64,000 bases of DNA from JBKECF01 sp047974375 (GCA_047974375.1 JBKECF010000081.1:1-64000), one strand, 5' to 3'; shown: positions 16,510 through 26,263, counted from the stretch's first letter. Made by a program: numbers and translations. The notes: generated by a model from the sequence alone, not told the origin.

Positions 16510-18918
16510 TTATTTAAATTTAATCTCATCTTCAAAATAAATACAAACCTTACCATTTTTAAATGAGTTCTTTAAAATTTCCTCGGACAACTTATCTTCA
16601 ATTTCCTCGCGTATCGTCCTCTTTATAGGCCTTGCTCCATAAATTTTGCTATAGCCTTTTGTACTTATATACTCTACAACTTCTTTACTATAAGTAATAT
16701 CCAACCTTGCATTTTCCTTTGCTCTTGCCACTAAGTCATTAAGAAGTAATTTACTTATGCCATTTATATCTTCCATACTTAAAGGATGGAATACAACAAC
16801 ATCATCAATTCTATTTATAAATTCAGGCTTAAAAGTTCTCTTTAATTCGTTCATCACCTTGCTTTTCATATTCTTGTAATCTACCTCAGCAGATTCATTT
16901 TGTATAAATCCAAGATTTTTAGGCTCTACAATATTTTTCCCACCTACATTCGATGTCATTATTATTATTGTATTTTTAAAATCAACTTTTCGTCCTTTAG
17001 CATCAGTAATATGTCCTTCATCTAATACTTGCAGAAGTACATTTGTAAAATCCGGATGCGCTTTTTCAATTTCATCAAATAACAAAACTGAATAGGGCTT
17101 TCTACGAACTTGTTCGCTAAGTTGACCGCCTTCTTCATAACCAACATACCCAGGTGGCGAACCCATAATTTTAGATACACTATGTTTTTCCATATACTCA
17201 GACATATCTACACGAATTAAAGAGTCCGTACTTCCAAATAAATTTTCTGTTAAAACTTTAGTCAACTCAGTTTTGCCCACACCTGTTGGCCCTAAAAACA
17301 AGAATGTACCCATAGGTCTGTTAGGGTCTTTTAATCCTACTCTACTTCGCTTTATAGCTTTTGCTATTTTGGTTATTGCCTCATCCTGTCCTATAACACT
17401 TTTATGTAATTCATCTTCTAAATTTAACAATCTTTTTATATCGTCTTCTTCTATGTTTTTTATAGGAATACCTGTCCAACTAGCTACTACTTCTGCAACT
17501 GAGTCTTCTGTAAGTACTAAATTTTTTAAATTAATTTTTCCCCACCTTGTTTTTTCTTTTTCTATCTTTTTTTTCAGGTCATTTTGCTTTGTATTAAGAG
17601 TTTTTGCCTTTTCATAGTCACCAACTGCTAGCAAAGCATCTATTTCTTCAATACGCTCTTGATACTCCGCTTCCATATTGCGTATATTTTCCGGTAATAC
17701 TAAACTCTCCAACCTTGCAATGGCCGCACTTTCATCCATTAGGTCTATAGCTTTATCCGGCAAAAAACGATCCTGTATATACCTGTGTGCAGACTTCACA
17801 ATAAAGTCCACTACATTATTTGGTATTTCTATTTTATGATGCTCCTCATATTTACTTTTTAAACCATAAAGCATAATTTTAGTTTCTTCCTGTGTAGGTT
17901 CTTCTATCATTATACTTTGAAACCTACGCTCCAATGCACTATCTTTTTCTATTCTTTTTTTGTATTCATCCGTTGTAGTTGCCCCTATTAATTGAATTTT
18001 CCCTCTAGAAAGCTCTGGCTTCAATACATTAGAAACATCTAAGCTGCCTTCGCCTCCTCCAGCTCCTATAATAGTATGCATTTCATCTATAAACAAAATA
18101 ATATTTCCTGCCGCTACTACCTCGTTAATAACCTTTTTAATTTTCTCTTCAAAATCTCCACGGAAACGTGTACCTGATACTAAACCTGTTATATCTAGCA
18201 TTAAAATTCTTTTGTCTTTTAAATTTTCTGGCACTTCATAAAAAGCAATTTTTTGTGCTAGCCCCTCCACAATAGCAGATTTACCCACTCCCGGCTCACC
18301 TATTAGAGCAGGATTATTTTTACTGCGTCTAGACAGTATTTGCATTATTCGACTTAGTTCTTCTTCACGTCCTAATAATGGATCGAATTCACCATTTAAT
18401 GCCATTGCCGTGTAGTCTTTAGTAAATTTTTCTAAAAAACTTTCACTCTTGCCTTTTGCATCATAGTTTGTAACGGGTATATTATTTCGTCTTACTACTT
18501 CCCCTAGCAAAATATCTATTTCATTTTTTATTGAGCCTAATCTTACATTTTGCTCTATTAATAATTTTGTACCTAAAGAATTTTCTTCTTCTATTAAGGC
18601 TTGTAATAAATGTTCCGTACCAATATTCTTATTGTTTTTATCTGCTAATACCTCAGCATTTTCTATTATTCTTTCAAACATGGGTGTAAAACTATTTACT
18701 TTATCCTTATTATACTCGCTTTTTAAAAGTTCTATACGTTCTTTGATTTTTGTTATATTTATTTTTTTAGTACTTAAAATATTGTAGGCAACTGTATTCT
18801 TTACACTTAACAGCGCCAGCAATAAGTGTTCACTACCTGCGCTACATTCCATTTCCTTTGCGATTTTTTTACTTGCATTTATAATTGATTTTCCTCTTTG
18901 GGTAAAATTTTCTGTCAT
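16510..18918 (-). CDS. clpC: ATP-dependent Clp protease ATP-binding subunit ClpC
   Basis: The 802-residue unfoldase feeds substrates to ClpP. It has an N-terminal Clp-N double repeat (FTQRGKSIINASKKIA; GTEHLLQALIEEE), a first AAA+ domain (Walker A GEPGVGKSAIVEG, Walker B ILFIDEMHTIIGAG), a coiled middle domain with EYQERIEEIDALL, and a second AAA+ domain (GPTGVGKTELTK, LLFDEIEKAHPD). The start is ATG 18918 behind AAGGAGG; upstream in-frame codons would run through the operator. The usual clpC partners ctsR and mcsAB are absent, and regulation instead seems to be through a CIRCE-like site just upstream. Confidence 0.95.
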   Translation of the reverse strand: MTENFTQRGKSIINASKKIAKEMECSAGSEHLLLALLSVKNTVAYNILSTKKINITKIKERIELLKSEYNKDKVNSFTPMFERIIENAEVLADKNNKNIGTEHLLQALIEEENSLGTKLLIEQNVRLGSIKNEIDILLGEVVRRNNIPVTNYDAKGKSESFLEKFTKDYTAMALNGEFDPLLGREEELSRIMQILSRRSKNNPALIGEPGVGKSAIVEGLAQKIAFYEVPENLKDKRILMLDITGLVSGTRFRGDFEEKIKKVINEVVAAGNIILFIDEMHTIIGAGGGEGSLDVSNVLKPELSRGKIQLIGATTTDEYKKRIEKDSALERRFQSIMIEEPTQEETKIMLYGLKSKYEEHHKIEIPNNVVDFIVKSAHRYIQDRFLPDKAIDLMDESAAIARLESLVLPENIRNMEAEYQERIEEIDALLAVGDYEKAKTLNTKQNDLKKKIEKEKTRWGKINLKNLVLTEDSVAEVVASWTGIPIKNIEEDDIKRLLNLEDELHKSVIGQDEAITKIAKAIKRSRVGLKDPNRPMGTFLFLGPTGVGKTELTKVLTENLFGSTDSLIRVDMSEYMEKHSVSKIMGSPPGYVGYEEGGQLSEQVRRKPYSVLLFDEIEKAHPDFTNVLLQVLDEGHITDAKGRKVDFKNTIIIMTSNVGGKNIVEPKNLGFIQNESAEVDYKNMKSKVMNELKRTFKPEFINRIDDVVVFHPLSMEDINGISKLLLNDLVARAKENARLDITYSKEVVEYISTKGYSKIYGARPIKRTIREEIEDKLSEEILKNSFKNGKVCIYFEDEIKFK

Positions 18919-18932
18919 TTCATCCTCCTTTA

Positions 18933-18959
18933 GTAGCAATCTATTTAATCGAGTGCTAA
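18933..18959 (-). promoter_or_regulatory. CIRCE-like HrcA operator before clpC
   Basis: On the minus strand the site reads TTAGCACTC, nine bases, GATTGCTAC. The HrcA operator consensus is TTAGCACTC-N9-GAGTGCTAA, so the first half is perfect and the second matches 7 of 9. It lies 15 bases before the clpC start codon, in the leader region where HrcA sites usually sit. Confidence 0.75.
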
Positions 18960-19226
18960 GGTAAATTATACCACCACCTAAAAAACATTTCAAACTATTA
19001 CCATATACGCACAATATTAATAAAGTGCTTTAGGAAAATTTAAGGTTACATTAAGGATTGTAAAAGTATAATTATATAACTTTAAGATTTTAACTTAAAA
19101 ATATAAATATGCACATTGTAAATTTTTATGTTAAAATCACAAAGACTTTTTATCTATTTCCCATTTTGTTAAAGCAAAGGGTAAAGTTAATAAGGAATAA
19201 ATAATATATTTTTAGGAGGATTTAAA

Positions 19227-20258
19227 TTGATTGAAGTAAAAAATCTAGTTAAAAAGTACGGTTCAAATATTGCCGTTGATAATTTAAGCTTCACTGTTAA
19301 CCCTGGAGAAATACTTGGTTTTCTTGGTTCAAACGGTGCAGGTAAAACAACGACAATGAATATAATGACTGGTTACTTAGCAGCAACAAGCGGTGATGTA
19401 TTAATAAATAACATCGACATAGTTGAGCAACCCGAAATCTGCAAAAAAAATATAGGTTATTTACCAGATGTTCCCCCGTTATACCCAGAAATGACAGTAA
19501 TGGAATATCTGTCCTTTGTTTATGACTTAAAAAAATTGCCAAAGGCAAATAAAATAGAGTCTATAAATAAAATAATCGACCAAGTAAAAATTAAAGATAT
19601 GTGCAAAAGACTTACAAAAAATCTTTCTAAAGGATATAAACAAAGGGTCGGTCTAGCACAAGCAATGCTAGGTAGCCCAGAAATATTAATCTTAGACGAA
19701 CCAACTTCCGGATTAGACCCAAAACAAATTATAGAAATGCGAAATGTTGTCAAGTCCTTAAGTAAAACTCATACGATTATTTTGAGTTCACATATACTTT
19801 CTGAAGTAAGTGCAATGTGCGACAGAGTAATGATAATAAACAACGGTAAAATGGTAGCCGTAGATACACCAGACAATTTAGCAGCTAAATTAAATACAGG
19901 CTCTGAAACCCTCGTGCGTATAAAAGGTGATAAAAATTTAGCAAGAGAAAAACTTTTAAATATATCTTTTATTGAAGACGTTAAGGACATAGGTTCATTG
20001 GAAGAAGGTACATACGACCTAGTTATAAAAGGCGAGGAAGGTATCGATATAAGAGAAAGCGTTTCTAAAACTCTTATTTCCAACTCTATTGCCCTTTTAA
20101 TGATTAAGCCACAAGACCTAAGCTTAGAAAAAATCTTCTTACAAATAACAAAAGATAATATAGACTTAACAGCCCCTAAAGGAACTGAAGAAGTTGAAGC
20201 TTCAGAAATAAACACAGAAACTGATATTGAAAATACTTTAATTAAGGAGGATGAATAA
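19227..20258 (+). CDS. ABC transporter ATPase (GldA-like)
   Basis: This 343-residue ABC-2-type ATPase has Walker A GSNGAGKTTT (residues 36-45), signature LSKGYKQRVGLAQAML and Walker B ILILDEPTSGLDP. A C-terminal extension of about 120 residues (after residue 220) ends in an acidic tail. It starts at TTG behind TAGGAGG. With the following permease, GldG-like and DUF4340-like genes it forms an exporter of the type called Gld/NosDFY-like in other bacteria; the substrate is unknown. Its stop codon overlaps the next start. Confidence 0.9.
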   Translation: MIEVKNLVKKYGSNIAVDNLSFTVNPGEILGFLGSNGAGKTTTMNIMTGYLAATSGDVLINNIDIVEQPEICKKNIGYLPDVPPLYPEMTVMEYLSFVYDLKKLPKANKIESINKIIDQVKIKDMCKRLTKNLSKGYKQRVGLAQAMLGSPEILILDEPTSGLDPKQIIEMRNVVKSLSKTHTIILSSHILSEVSAMCDRVMIINNGKMVAVDTPDNLAAKLNTGSETLVRIKGDKNLAREKLLNISFIEDVKDIGSLEEGTYDLVIKGEEGIDIRESVSKTLISNSIALLMIKPQDLSLEKIFLQITKDNIDLTAPKGTEEVEASEINTETDIENTLIKEDE

Positions 20259-21121
20259 TGTTAACCATAATAAAAAAAGAAATATGGAATTATTTTACCA
20301 CTATGACAGGTTATATTTATTTAGCCGCTTTTATCATTACTACGGCCTTTTTATTTATAAATTACAATGTTTTAGGTGGTTATGCTGACTTTAGCTATGC
20401 CATTTATGGCACTCTAAATATTTTCTTAATACTAGTACCTATTATAACTATGCGTCTTTTTGCCGAGGAAACAAAAAGTGGAACAGACCAACTTTTATTT
20501 ACAGCCCCAGTTCATACTAGGACTATAGTTGTAGCAAAGTTTTTAGGGGCAATTTCTTTATTTCTTATAGGATTTGCCGTTACTCTTACTTTTCCTTTAT
20601 TACTTTCAGGTTTTGGAGAAGTACCATTTCAAAAATTAATTGGCGTTATTATAGGATATGGACTTTTAATTAGCAGCTTTATATCTGTTGGTGTTTTTAT
20701 TTCATCTCTAACAAATAATCAAATAATAGCTGCTGTTGGTACTTTTGGCTCAATGTTTGTTTTTTTATACATGGATAGCATCGCATCAGCATTTCCAGTT
20801 AGTAGAATTGCCTCAATGATTTTCTTATTTGCTATTGTTTGTTGTATTGGTTTTATTCTTTACGACAGCACAAAAAACATCTTCGTATCTATTACATCGA
20901 TAATTGTCGGCGCTATTATAATTGCTATAATTTACTTTTTGGAGCCAACTCTATTAGATTCAACTATGTCTAAAGTTTTAACATGGTTCTCGCCTATTGG
21001 TAGATTTAGAGATTCATCAGTTGGTATATTAAATTTATCTAACATGATATATTTCGCTACTTTTATAATAGCTTTTGTATACTTAACAATTAATAATATA
21101 GAAAAAAGAAGATGGAAGTAA
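20258..21121 (+). CDS. ABC-2 type permease (GldF-like)
   Basis: The 287-residue product has six hydrophobic segments and begins with a short basic stretch (MLTIIKKEIWNYFTTMTGY), typical of ABC-2 permeases. The cytosolic loop MRLFAEETKSGTDQLLFTAP, after the second helix, is the coupling-region motif of this permease group. It is translationally coupled to the ATPase by a one-base overlap (TAATG) and followed after 27 bases by the GldG-like gene. Confidence 0.88.
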   Translation: MLTIIKKEIWNYFTTMTGYIYLAAFIITTAFLFINYNVLGGYADFSYAIYGTLNIFLILVPIITMRLFAEETKSGTDQLLFTAPVHTRTIVVAKFLGAISLFLIGFAVTLTFPLLLSGFGEVPFQKLIGVIIGYGLLISSFISVGVFISSLTNNQIIAAVGTFGSMFVFLYMDSIASAFPVSRIASMIFLFAIVCCIGFILYDSTKNIFVSITSIIVGAIIIAIIYFLEPTLLDSTMSKVLTWFSPIGRFRDSSVGILNLSNMIYFATFIIAFVYLTINNIEKRRWK

Positions 21122-21148
21122 CCCATATCTAAAATAGGAGGAAATAAA

Positions 21149-22561
21149 TTGAAAATAATAGATGGACTAAAAAGCAAAAAAGTTCGTTATGGTACATTTT
21201 CTACCTTAACAGCACTACTAGTTCTTGCAGTACTAGTTCTTGTAAATATAGTGGCAGGTTATTTAAATAAAACCTATGACCTCACTCCACAAAGTCAATT
21301 CAGCCTTTCAGATGAAACAAAAGAAATACTAAAAACTGTGGATCAACCAATTATCCTATATTCATTATATAAAGCAGGAGAGGAAGACCTTTTAATTTCT
21401 ACACTACTAGATGAATACGCTGAAGCCTCTGAAATGGTTACCTATGAAAATATAGATCCCTATGTAAACCCAACATTTGTTGAACAATTTAATGATAGCA
21501 ATGAGGCTATTGAAAATGGAAGTATAATAATCTCTGGAGAATCAGGAAGCAAAGTTGTTGCACCAAGTGAAATGGTTAGTCAAGCTTACAATGGTGGCAC
21601 CTCTTATGATATTGAGCCACAAGTTACAAATGGAATAGTAAATCTAGTAAGTGGCGAAAGTAAAAAAATGGTTGTAGTATCCGGCCATAACGAAATAGCC
21701 ATGGGTGCATCAATACAGTCACAACTAGAGTTAGCAAATTTCGAAATAGAAAACCTAGAGCTTTTACTATCAGATATACCTGAAGATACAGATGTGTTAT
21801 TCATGGCAACGCCAAGCCGTGACTATACAGCTGAAGAAACAAAAAAAGTAAATGAATACTTAGAAAAAGGTGGCAACGCCTTTATTGTTACAGGCCTTGT
21901 AAACTTAGCACTACCAAATTTTGACAGTATCTACAATAACTATGGTATAGAAAAAAACAATTCAGTTATATTTGAATTAGATGAGTCTAAAATATTAGAC
22001 CCTCAATCGCCTATTTTATTTTTACCATCACTAACAGGCAATTCAATTAACGAAAGTTTGAAAAATAAAAACATGATGCCATTAGTTGACACAGCTGTTG
22101 GTCTAAACCCAACAGAAGTTGTAAAGCAATCAATAGCTATTGAAAATGTACTTACTTCTTCAGATGTAAGTTTCGGTAAAACAAATTTAGAATCCTCTAA
22201 TATAACTCAAGAAGCAGGAGATATAAGTGGACCTTTGCCAATTGCTGTAGCCATAAGCGACAGACAAAACCTTGCCACAGATACAGAAACCAACCTAGTT
22301 GTAGTAAGTAGCTATAGTATATTAAACGATACTTACAACTCTATAATAGGTGGAGGTAACGGCGAATTTATTTTAAGTAGTACCAATTGGTTAAGTGGTG
22401 CAGTAGATTCTCAATACATTAGCTCATTTATACCAAATCCCAGTACAGTAACCCTAACAGCAACAAATGTTTATGTGCTTATTTTTTATAGCCTAATAGC
22501 ATTACCAGTAATTATTATTGCTATTGGCGTTTTTGTTTGGTTAAAAAGGAGGAACAGATAA
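21149..22561 (+). CDS. GldG-like ABC transporter accessory membrane protein
   Basis: The 470-residue protein has a transmembrane helix at residues 15-37, a large extracytoplasmic region starting with DLTPQSQFSLSDETK, and a second helix near the C-terminus followed by LKRRNR. The extracytoplasmic part carries the conserved DIEPQVTNGI and LFMATPSRDYTAEE segments typical of the GldG domain (formerly an uncharacterised ABC component). It probably gates or senses the substrate at the outer face. The TTG start has AGGAGG at the right distance. The next gene begins at the base after its stop. Confidence 0.85.
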   Translation: MKIIDGLKSKKVRYGTFSTLTALLVLAVLVLVNIVAGYLNKTYDLTPQSQFSLSDETKEILKTVDQPIILYSLYKAGEEDLLISTLLDEYAEASEMVTYENIDPYVNPTFVEQFNDSNEAIENGSIIISGESGSKVVAPSEMVSQAYNGGTSYDIEPQVTNGIVNLVSGESKKMVVVSGHNEIAMGASIQSQLELANFEIENLELLLSDIPEDTDVLFMATPSRDYTAEETKKVNEYLEKGGNAFIVTGLVNLALPNFDSIYNNYGIEKNNSVIFELDESKILDPQSPILFLPSLTGNSINESLKNKNMMPLVDTAVGLNPTEVVKQSIAIENVLTSSDVSFGKTNLESSNITQEAGDISGPLPIAVAISDRQNLATDTETNLVVVSSYSILNDTYNSIIGGGNGEFILSSTNWLSGAVDSQYISSFIPNPSTVTLTATNVYVLIFYSLIALPVIIIAIGVFVWLKRRNR

Positions 22562-23992
22562 TTGAGAAAAAACAAATTAACCTTAATTTCTCTAATAGCC
22601 ATTATTATCGCTTTGTCTTTTATTGCAATTAAAAAACCTAGCACCGAAGAAACAGCTGACACCTCGGATGTTGAATCCACAAGTGTAAAAGTTGTGGAAA
22701 ATGATTTTGCAAATCTAAAAGGTGTAAACATTAGTAACCTTAGTGGAACATACGAATTTACCCTTACTCAAGAAGAAGACAGTGAAAACTGGTCCTTAAA
22801 TGGTACAGATGTACCTTTAAATGATGAAATAAGTTCTTTTGCCCACGGGGCAACAACAATTATTTCCAATGATGTAATTAAAGATGCCAATCCAGAAGAT
22901 TATGGGATTGATAAAAAAACCTATGGTGAAGTTATTTATAAAGATGGCACAAAAAATAAGATATACATAGGAAACCCAACACCAGATAAATATTATTACT
23001 ATGCCCAATTAGATGGTGACCCAAATATTTATTTCCTATCTCGTGTTACTGCTGAAAGGTATAGCTATAGACTAAATGATTTTATTGTAAAAGACTTAGG
23101 CAAGCCAACAGAAGAAGCCTATGCATCAATTGATAAATTTTCTGTTACTTACCCAGAAGGTGATAACTTTGTAGTTGCCTCTGAAGGAACTTCAGAAGAA
23201 GCAAAGGAACAGTTTGAAACATACGGCTCTCTTGTTTTAAATATGGTTGAGCCAATTAAAGGCAGAAGTGTTTATTTTGAAAAAGTTATTGAAAATATAA
23301 TTACGCCAATGCCAAGTGAATTTGGAAATTTAGTAGAGGCAAATCCAACAGACTTAAGTCTATATGGATTAGATACACCATCAGCAACAATTAATTTCCA
23401 TTATTTAGACGCTACAGAAAATACAATTCAAATAGGTAAGATCCTTGAAAGCGGCAAAGGTTATTACGCTACAAAAAAAGGTGTTAATGCTGTATTTGAA
23501 CTATCAGGTATCGAGGCATTCTTTAATATAAATGCACTTTCTTATATTGACAGATTTGTAAATTTAGAAAATATAGTAGATGTAGAATCTGTAATAGTTA
23601 CAACATCAACTACAAGTTACAATTTAAAAATGAACCACAGCATCGAAGGCGAAGGCGAAGATGCCAAAGATATTATGGCACCTACTTTAAATAATGTTGA
23701 TGTAGATGAAGATAAATTTAAGGACCTATACCAGGTACTTATAGCACTCTCCATTGACGGCGTTGTAGAAGAATTAAAGCCCGAATACTTAGGTGACTCT
23801 CAACTAACAGTAACATACAATCTATTAGATGGCACAACAACTAGTACAAATTATCTTCCATATAGTGATACTTTCTACGGTGTATCCCAAAATGGCGAAC
23901 CCGTACAATTTATTTCTAATATCCAAGATGTTAATTTCTTATTGGAACAATTAGAAAAACTTAAAAACGGTGAAGAATTAGACATACAATAA
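22562..23992 (+). CDS. DUF4340-type exported protein of the ABC exporter operon
   Basis: This 476-residue protein has one N-terminal membrane helix (residues 8-22) and is otherwise extracytoplasmic. It contains the repeated pattern of DUF4340 proteins: PEDYGIDKKTYGEVIYKDG, IYIGNPTPDKYYYY, then a second round with LSLYGLDTPSATINF and IQIGKILESGKGYYA. Such proteins usually lie beside GldG-type genes, as here, but their biochemical role is unknown. The start is TTG with GGAGGAAC about 10 bases upstream, inside the end of the preceding gene. A strong terminator follows. Confidence 0.82.
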   Translation: MRKNKLTLISLIAIIIALSFIAIKKPSTEETADTSDVESTSVKVVENDFANLKGVNISNLSGTYEFTLTQEEDSENWSLNGTDVPLNDEISSFAHGATTIISNDVIKDANPEDYGIDKKTYGEVIYKDGTKNKIYIGNPTPDKYYYYAQLDGDPNIYFLSRVTAERYSYRLNDFIVKDLGKPTEEAYASIDKFSVTYPEGDNFVVASEGTSEEAKEQFETYGSLVLNMVEPIKGRSVYFEKVIENIITPMPSEFGNLVEANPTDLSLYGLDTPSATINFHYLDATENTIQIGKILESGKGYYATKKGVNAVFELSGIEAFFNINALSYIDRFVNLENIVDVESVIVTTSTTSYNLKMNHSIEGEGEDAKDIMAPTLNNVDVDEDKFKDLYQVLIALSIDGVVEELKPEYLGDSQLTVTYNLLDGTTTSTNYLPYSDTFYGVSQNGEPVQFISNIQDVNFLLEQLEKLKNGEELDIQ

Positions 23993-23996
23993 AATT

Positions 23997-24042
23997 AGGG
24001 CTTTAATAAAATTGCGAAATCAATTTTATTAAAGCCCTTTTA
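23997..24042 (+). terminator. Terminator of the ABC exporter operon
   Basis: GGGCTTTAATAAAATTG and its exact complement flank a six-base loop, followed by TTTTAC. The stem is 17 base pairs. Confidence 0.9.
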
Positions 24043-24054
24043 CTCATTAAAATC

Positions 24055-24684
24055 CTATTGTATTCTTCCTGTAATTGTACCTTCTTCCAATTTAGCTGAG
24101 TCTTCCATCTGAGCAGTTGCAAAAGTAATGTTACCATCTATAGTTGCATTCTTTAATTCAAATCCTTCTGCTTCAACTATTACATTACCTACTATTGTAC
24201 CTTCTTGTATTACAAAATTCTCTGTAGTCACTGTCATTTCTGGCACTGTAATTGAATAAGTATCTGTTATATTACCTTCGTCATCTTGTGAATATAAAGC
24301 CAACTTTCTATACAATCCAGAACTTTTATCCTCATTATTGTAAAACACACCATCAACAGAAAATGGTTCTTCTACAACAATATCATTTAAAATACAAGTA
24401 ATCCATACGCCATCGGCTGCTAAAGATGCCACTAAAGCCTCAGCATTATTTACTATGGACGCACTTGTAACGGCATCCGATGGAGCTTCTGTTACTGCAG
24501 TCGTCTCCTCTTTTACTTCTTCGGAAACAGATTCTTCCGAGGATTCAGCTGGAACTTCTTCAGAAACCTCTGGCTCGCTTGTAGCCATCTCTGTTTCTGT
24601 TGATGTTTTTGCAGTACCTCCACAAGCAACTAAAGAACTTACTGCCAATAAACAAATTATTGATAAAGAAATAAATCTTTTCAT
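24055..24684 (-). CDS. Lipoprotein with acidic linker
   Basis: A 209-residue exported lipoprotein. A signal peptide (KRFISLSIICLLAVSSLVAC) ends in a lipobox with Cys21, after which GG and a long Glu/Ser/Thr-rich linker run to about residue 70. The C-terminal part holds three related turns (IQEGTIVGNVIVEAEG, LKNATIDGNITFA, LEEGTITGRIQ), like rungs of a beta-solenoid of the bactofilin/polymer-forming kind. I do not recognise a family with a known role. A promoter lies upstream and the gene is monocistronic. Confidence 0.75.
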   Translation of the reverse strand: MKRFISLSIICLLAVSSLVACGGTAKTSTETEMATSEPEVSEEVPAESSEESVSEEVKEETTAVTEAPSDAVTSASIVNNAEALVASLAADGVWITCILNDIVVEEPFSVDGVFYNNEDKSSGLYRKLALYSQDDEGNITDTYSITVPEMTVTTENFVIQEGTIVGNVIVEAEGFELKNATIDGNITFATAQMEDSAKLEEGTITGRIQ

Positions 24685-24734
24685 TTTATATCATCCTTTC
24701 ATAGACATGAACAATCACATCAAGTATTTTTCAT

Positions 24735-24763
24735 AATTTACAATAATGATATCAATATGTCAA
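24735..24763 (-). promoter_or_regulatory. Promoter of the lipoprotein gene
   Basis: Minus strand: TTGACA (24758-24763), 17 bases, TAAATT (24735-24740). The -35 is perfect and the -10 matches four of six. Confidence 0.6.
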
Positions 24764-24846
24764 GTTTGGTTTGATAGATTAAAATTTGACAAATAAAAAT
24801 TTATATACTTAACTATATTTAAAATATTTTTTATATGAGGTGACCT

Positions 24847-25788
24847 ATGGAAATTTTAAAATTTTATCCAATTTACAAAGAAGCAATTTGGGGTGGTGAT
24901 AATTTAAACAAAATATTTAATAGAGATATCCCATCAAAAAAAACTGGCGAAAGTTGGGATTTAACATGTAGAACAAATGACATGAGTGTGGTTTGTCAAG
25001 GAAAATACAAAGATAGAACTTTTTTAGATGTAATAAATACAAATAGAAAAAATTTTTTAGGCAATAAGTTAGAACATACTAAGGACTTTCCATTGCTTAT
25101 TAAAATTATTGATGCCAATGACAACCTATCCATACAAGTTCATCCAGATGATGACTTTGCCAATAAAATTGAAAACCTTCCCTACGGCAAGTCTGAAATG
25201 TGGTATGTGGAAAAATCTGAAAGTGGGACATTAATAGCAGGGGTAAATTTAAAAACTTCAACTGAACTGCGTAACTCAATAAAGGACAATAGCATTTTAA
25301 ACTACTTAAATTATGAAAAAATAAAAAAAGGAAGCGTAATAGATATTCCTGCTGGACTAGTCCATGCCATTACTTCTGGCAACATTGTCTACGAAATTCA
25401 GCAAAACAGCGATACTACTTATAGACTATTCGATTACAACAGAATTGATAAAAAGGGTAAATCCAGAGAGTTACACATTGAAAAAGGTTGCGACGCTACT
25501 AAATGCCAATTAACTTCACAAGCCCTTGAAACAGGCGATGTATCTAAAGAAATAGTTAAAAATAATCTTTTTACAGTAGACTTAATTGTTGTAAATAATG
25601 TTGAAGAACAATCTACAGACCCTGACCATTTTACTACTCTCACATGTGTAGAAGGCGAGGCTACAATCGAATACGGAAACAAAAAAATTAATCTAATAAA
25701 AGGAGATACTGTTTTTATACCTGCTAATTTAGGTGACTATAAAATTTTTGGCACTGGAAAATTTTTAAAAGCATATGTTTCTCCATAA
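24847..25788 (+). CDS. manA: Mannose-6-phosphate isomerase, type I
   Basis: This 313-residue zinc enzyme interconverts mannose 6-phosphate and fructose 6-phosphate. The cupin metal site is seen in LSIQVHPDDDFA (Gln and His ligands), KSEMWYV (Glu ligand) and the final His in the AGLVHAITSG segment. The catalytic region IQQNSDTTYRLFDYNR is typical of the short Firmicutes form. It starts at ATG 24847 with GAGGTGA upstream. It stands alone, and no other mannose genes are nearby. Confidence 0.93.
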   Translation: MEILKFYPIYKEAIWGGDNLNKIFNRDIPSKKTGESWDLTCRTNDMSVVCQGKYKDRTFLDVINTNRKNFLGNKLEHTKDFPLLIKIIDANDNLSIQVHPDDDFANKIENLPYGKSEMWYVEKSESGTLIAGVNLKTSTELRNSIKDNSILNYLNYEKIKKGSVIDIPAGLVHAITSGNIVYEIQQNSDTTYRLFDYNRIDKKGKSRELHIEKGCDATKCQLTSQALETGDVSKEIVKNNLFTVDLIVVNNVEEQSTDPDHFTTLTCVEGEATIEYGNKKINLIKGDTVFIPANLGDYKIFGTGKFLKAYVSP

Positions 25789-25833
25789 AATATGCCTATG
25801 GCAATTTTTTTTGTAAAAAGTTTTTTTAAAGCA

Positions 25834-25861
25834 TTGACATTTCATTCTAAACTAGTATAAT
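25834..25861 (+). promoter_or_regulatory. Promoter of the rplU operon
   Basis: Consensus TTGACA (25834-25839) and TATAAT (25856-25861) separated by 16 bases; the L21 leader RNA begins just after. Confidence 0.85.
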
Positions 25862-25867
25862 AAACGG

Positions 25868-25945
25868 GTATGCAAATACAGTTTCCAACCGCACAAAGAG
25901 GTTAACGTAAGTACCGTATTTGGCGAGTATATTATTAAGGAGGTG
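25868..25945 (+). ncRNA. Ribosomal protein L21 leader
   Basis: The region between the promoter and rplU has the layout of the Firmicutes L21 leader: a GCAAATACAGTTTCCAACCGC segment, an AGAGGTTAACG stretch that can pair back to the AACCGC part, GTACCGTATTTGGCGAGTA closing the outer stem with AAATAC, and the ribosome site AAGGAGG at the end. Such leaders are thought to bind a product of the operon and reduce expression. I recognise it by pattern and position. Confidence 0.75.
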
Positions 25946-25951
25946 TGCATT

Positions 25952-26263
25952 ATGTACGCTATTATTGAAACTGGTGGTAAGCAATTTAAAGTTGAAGAAG
26001 GCATTGAAATCCAAGTTGAAAAGTTAGGTGTTGCAGCCGGAGAAACTTTTACATTCGACAAGGTGTTGGCCGTTTCCAACGAAAAAGGTACTGAGTTTGG
26101 TAAGCCATACTTAAGTAACGCAACTGTTACAGCTTCCGTTATTGGTGACGGAAAAGGCAAAAAAGTTATTGTTTACAAATATAAGCCTAAAAAAGGTTTC
26201 CATAAGAAAAATGGTCATAGACAACCTTTTACAGCATTAAAAATAGACAAAATTAATTTCTAA
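25952..26263 (+). CDS. rplU: 50S ribosomal protein L21
   Basis: L21 binds 23S rRNA domain V and L20. The 103-residue protein begins MYAIIETGGKQFKVEEG and contains VIVYKYKPKKGFHKKNGHRQ, the conserved basic stretch. ATG 25952 follows AAGGAGG; a GTG nine bases earlier overlaps that site and is rejected. It overlaps the next gene by one base. Confidence 0.97.
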   Translation: MYAIIETGGKQFKVEEGIEIQVEKLGVAAGETFTFDKVLAVSNEKGTEFGKPYLSNATVTASVIGDGKGKKVIVYKYKPKKGFHKKNGHRQPFTALKIDKINF

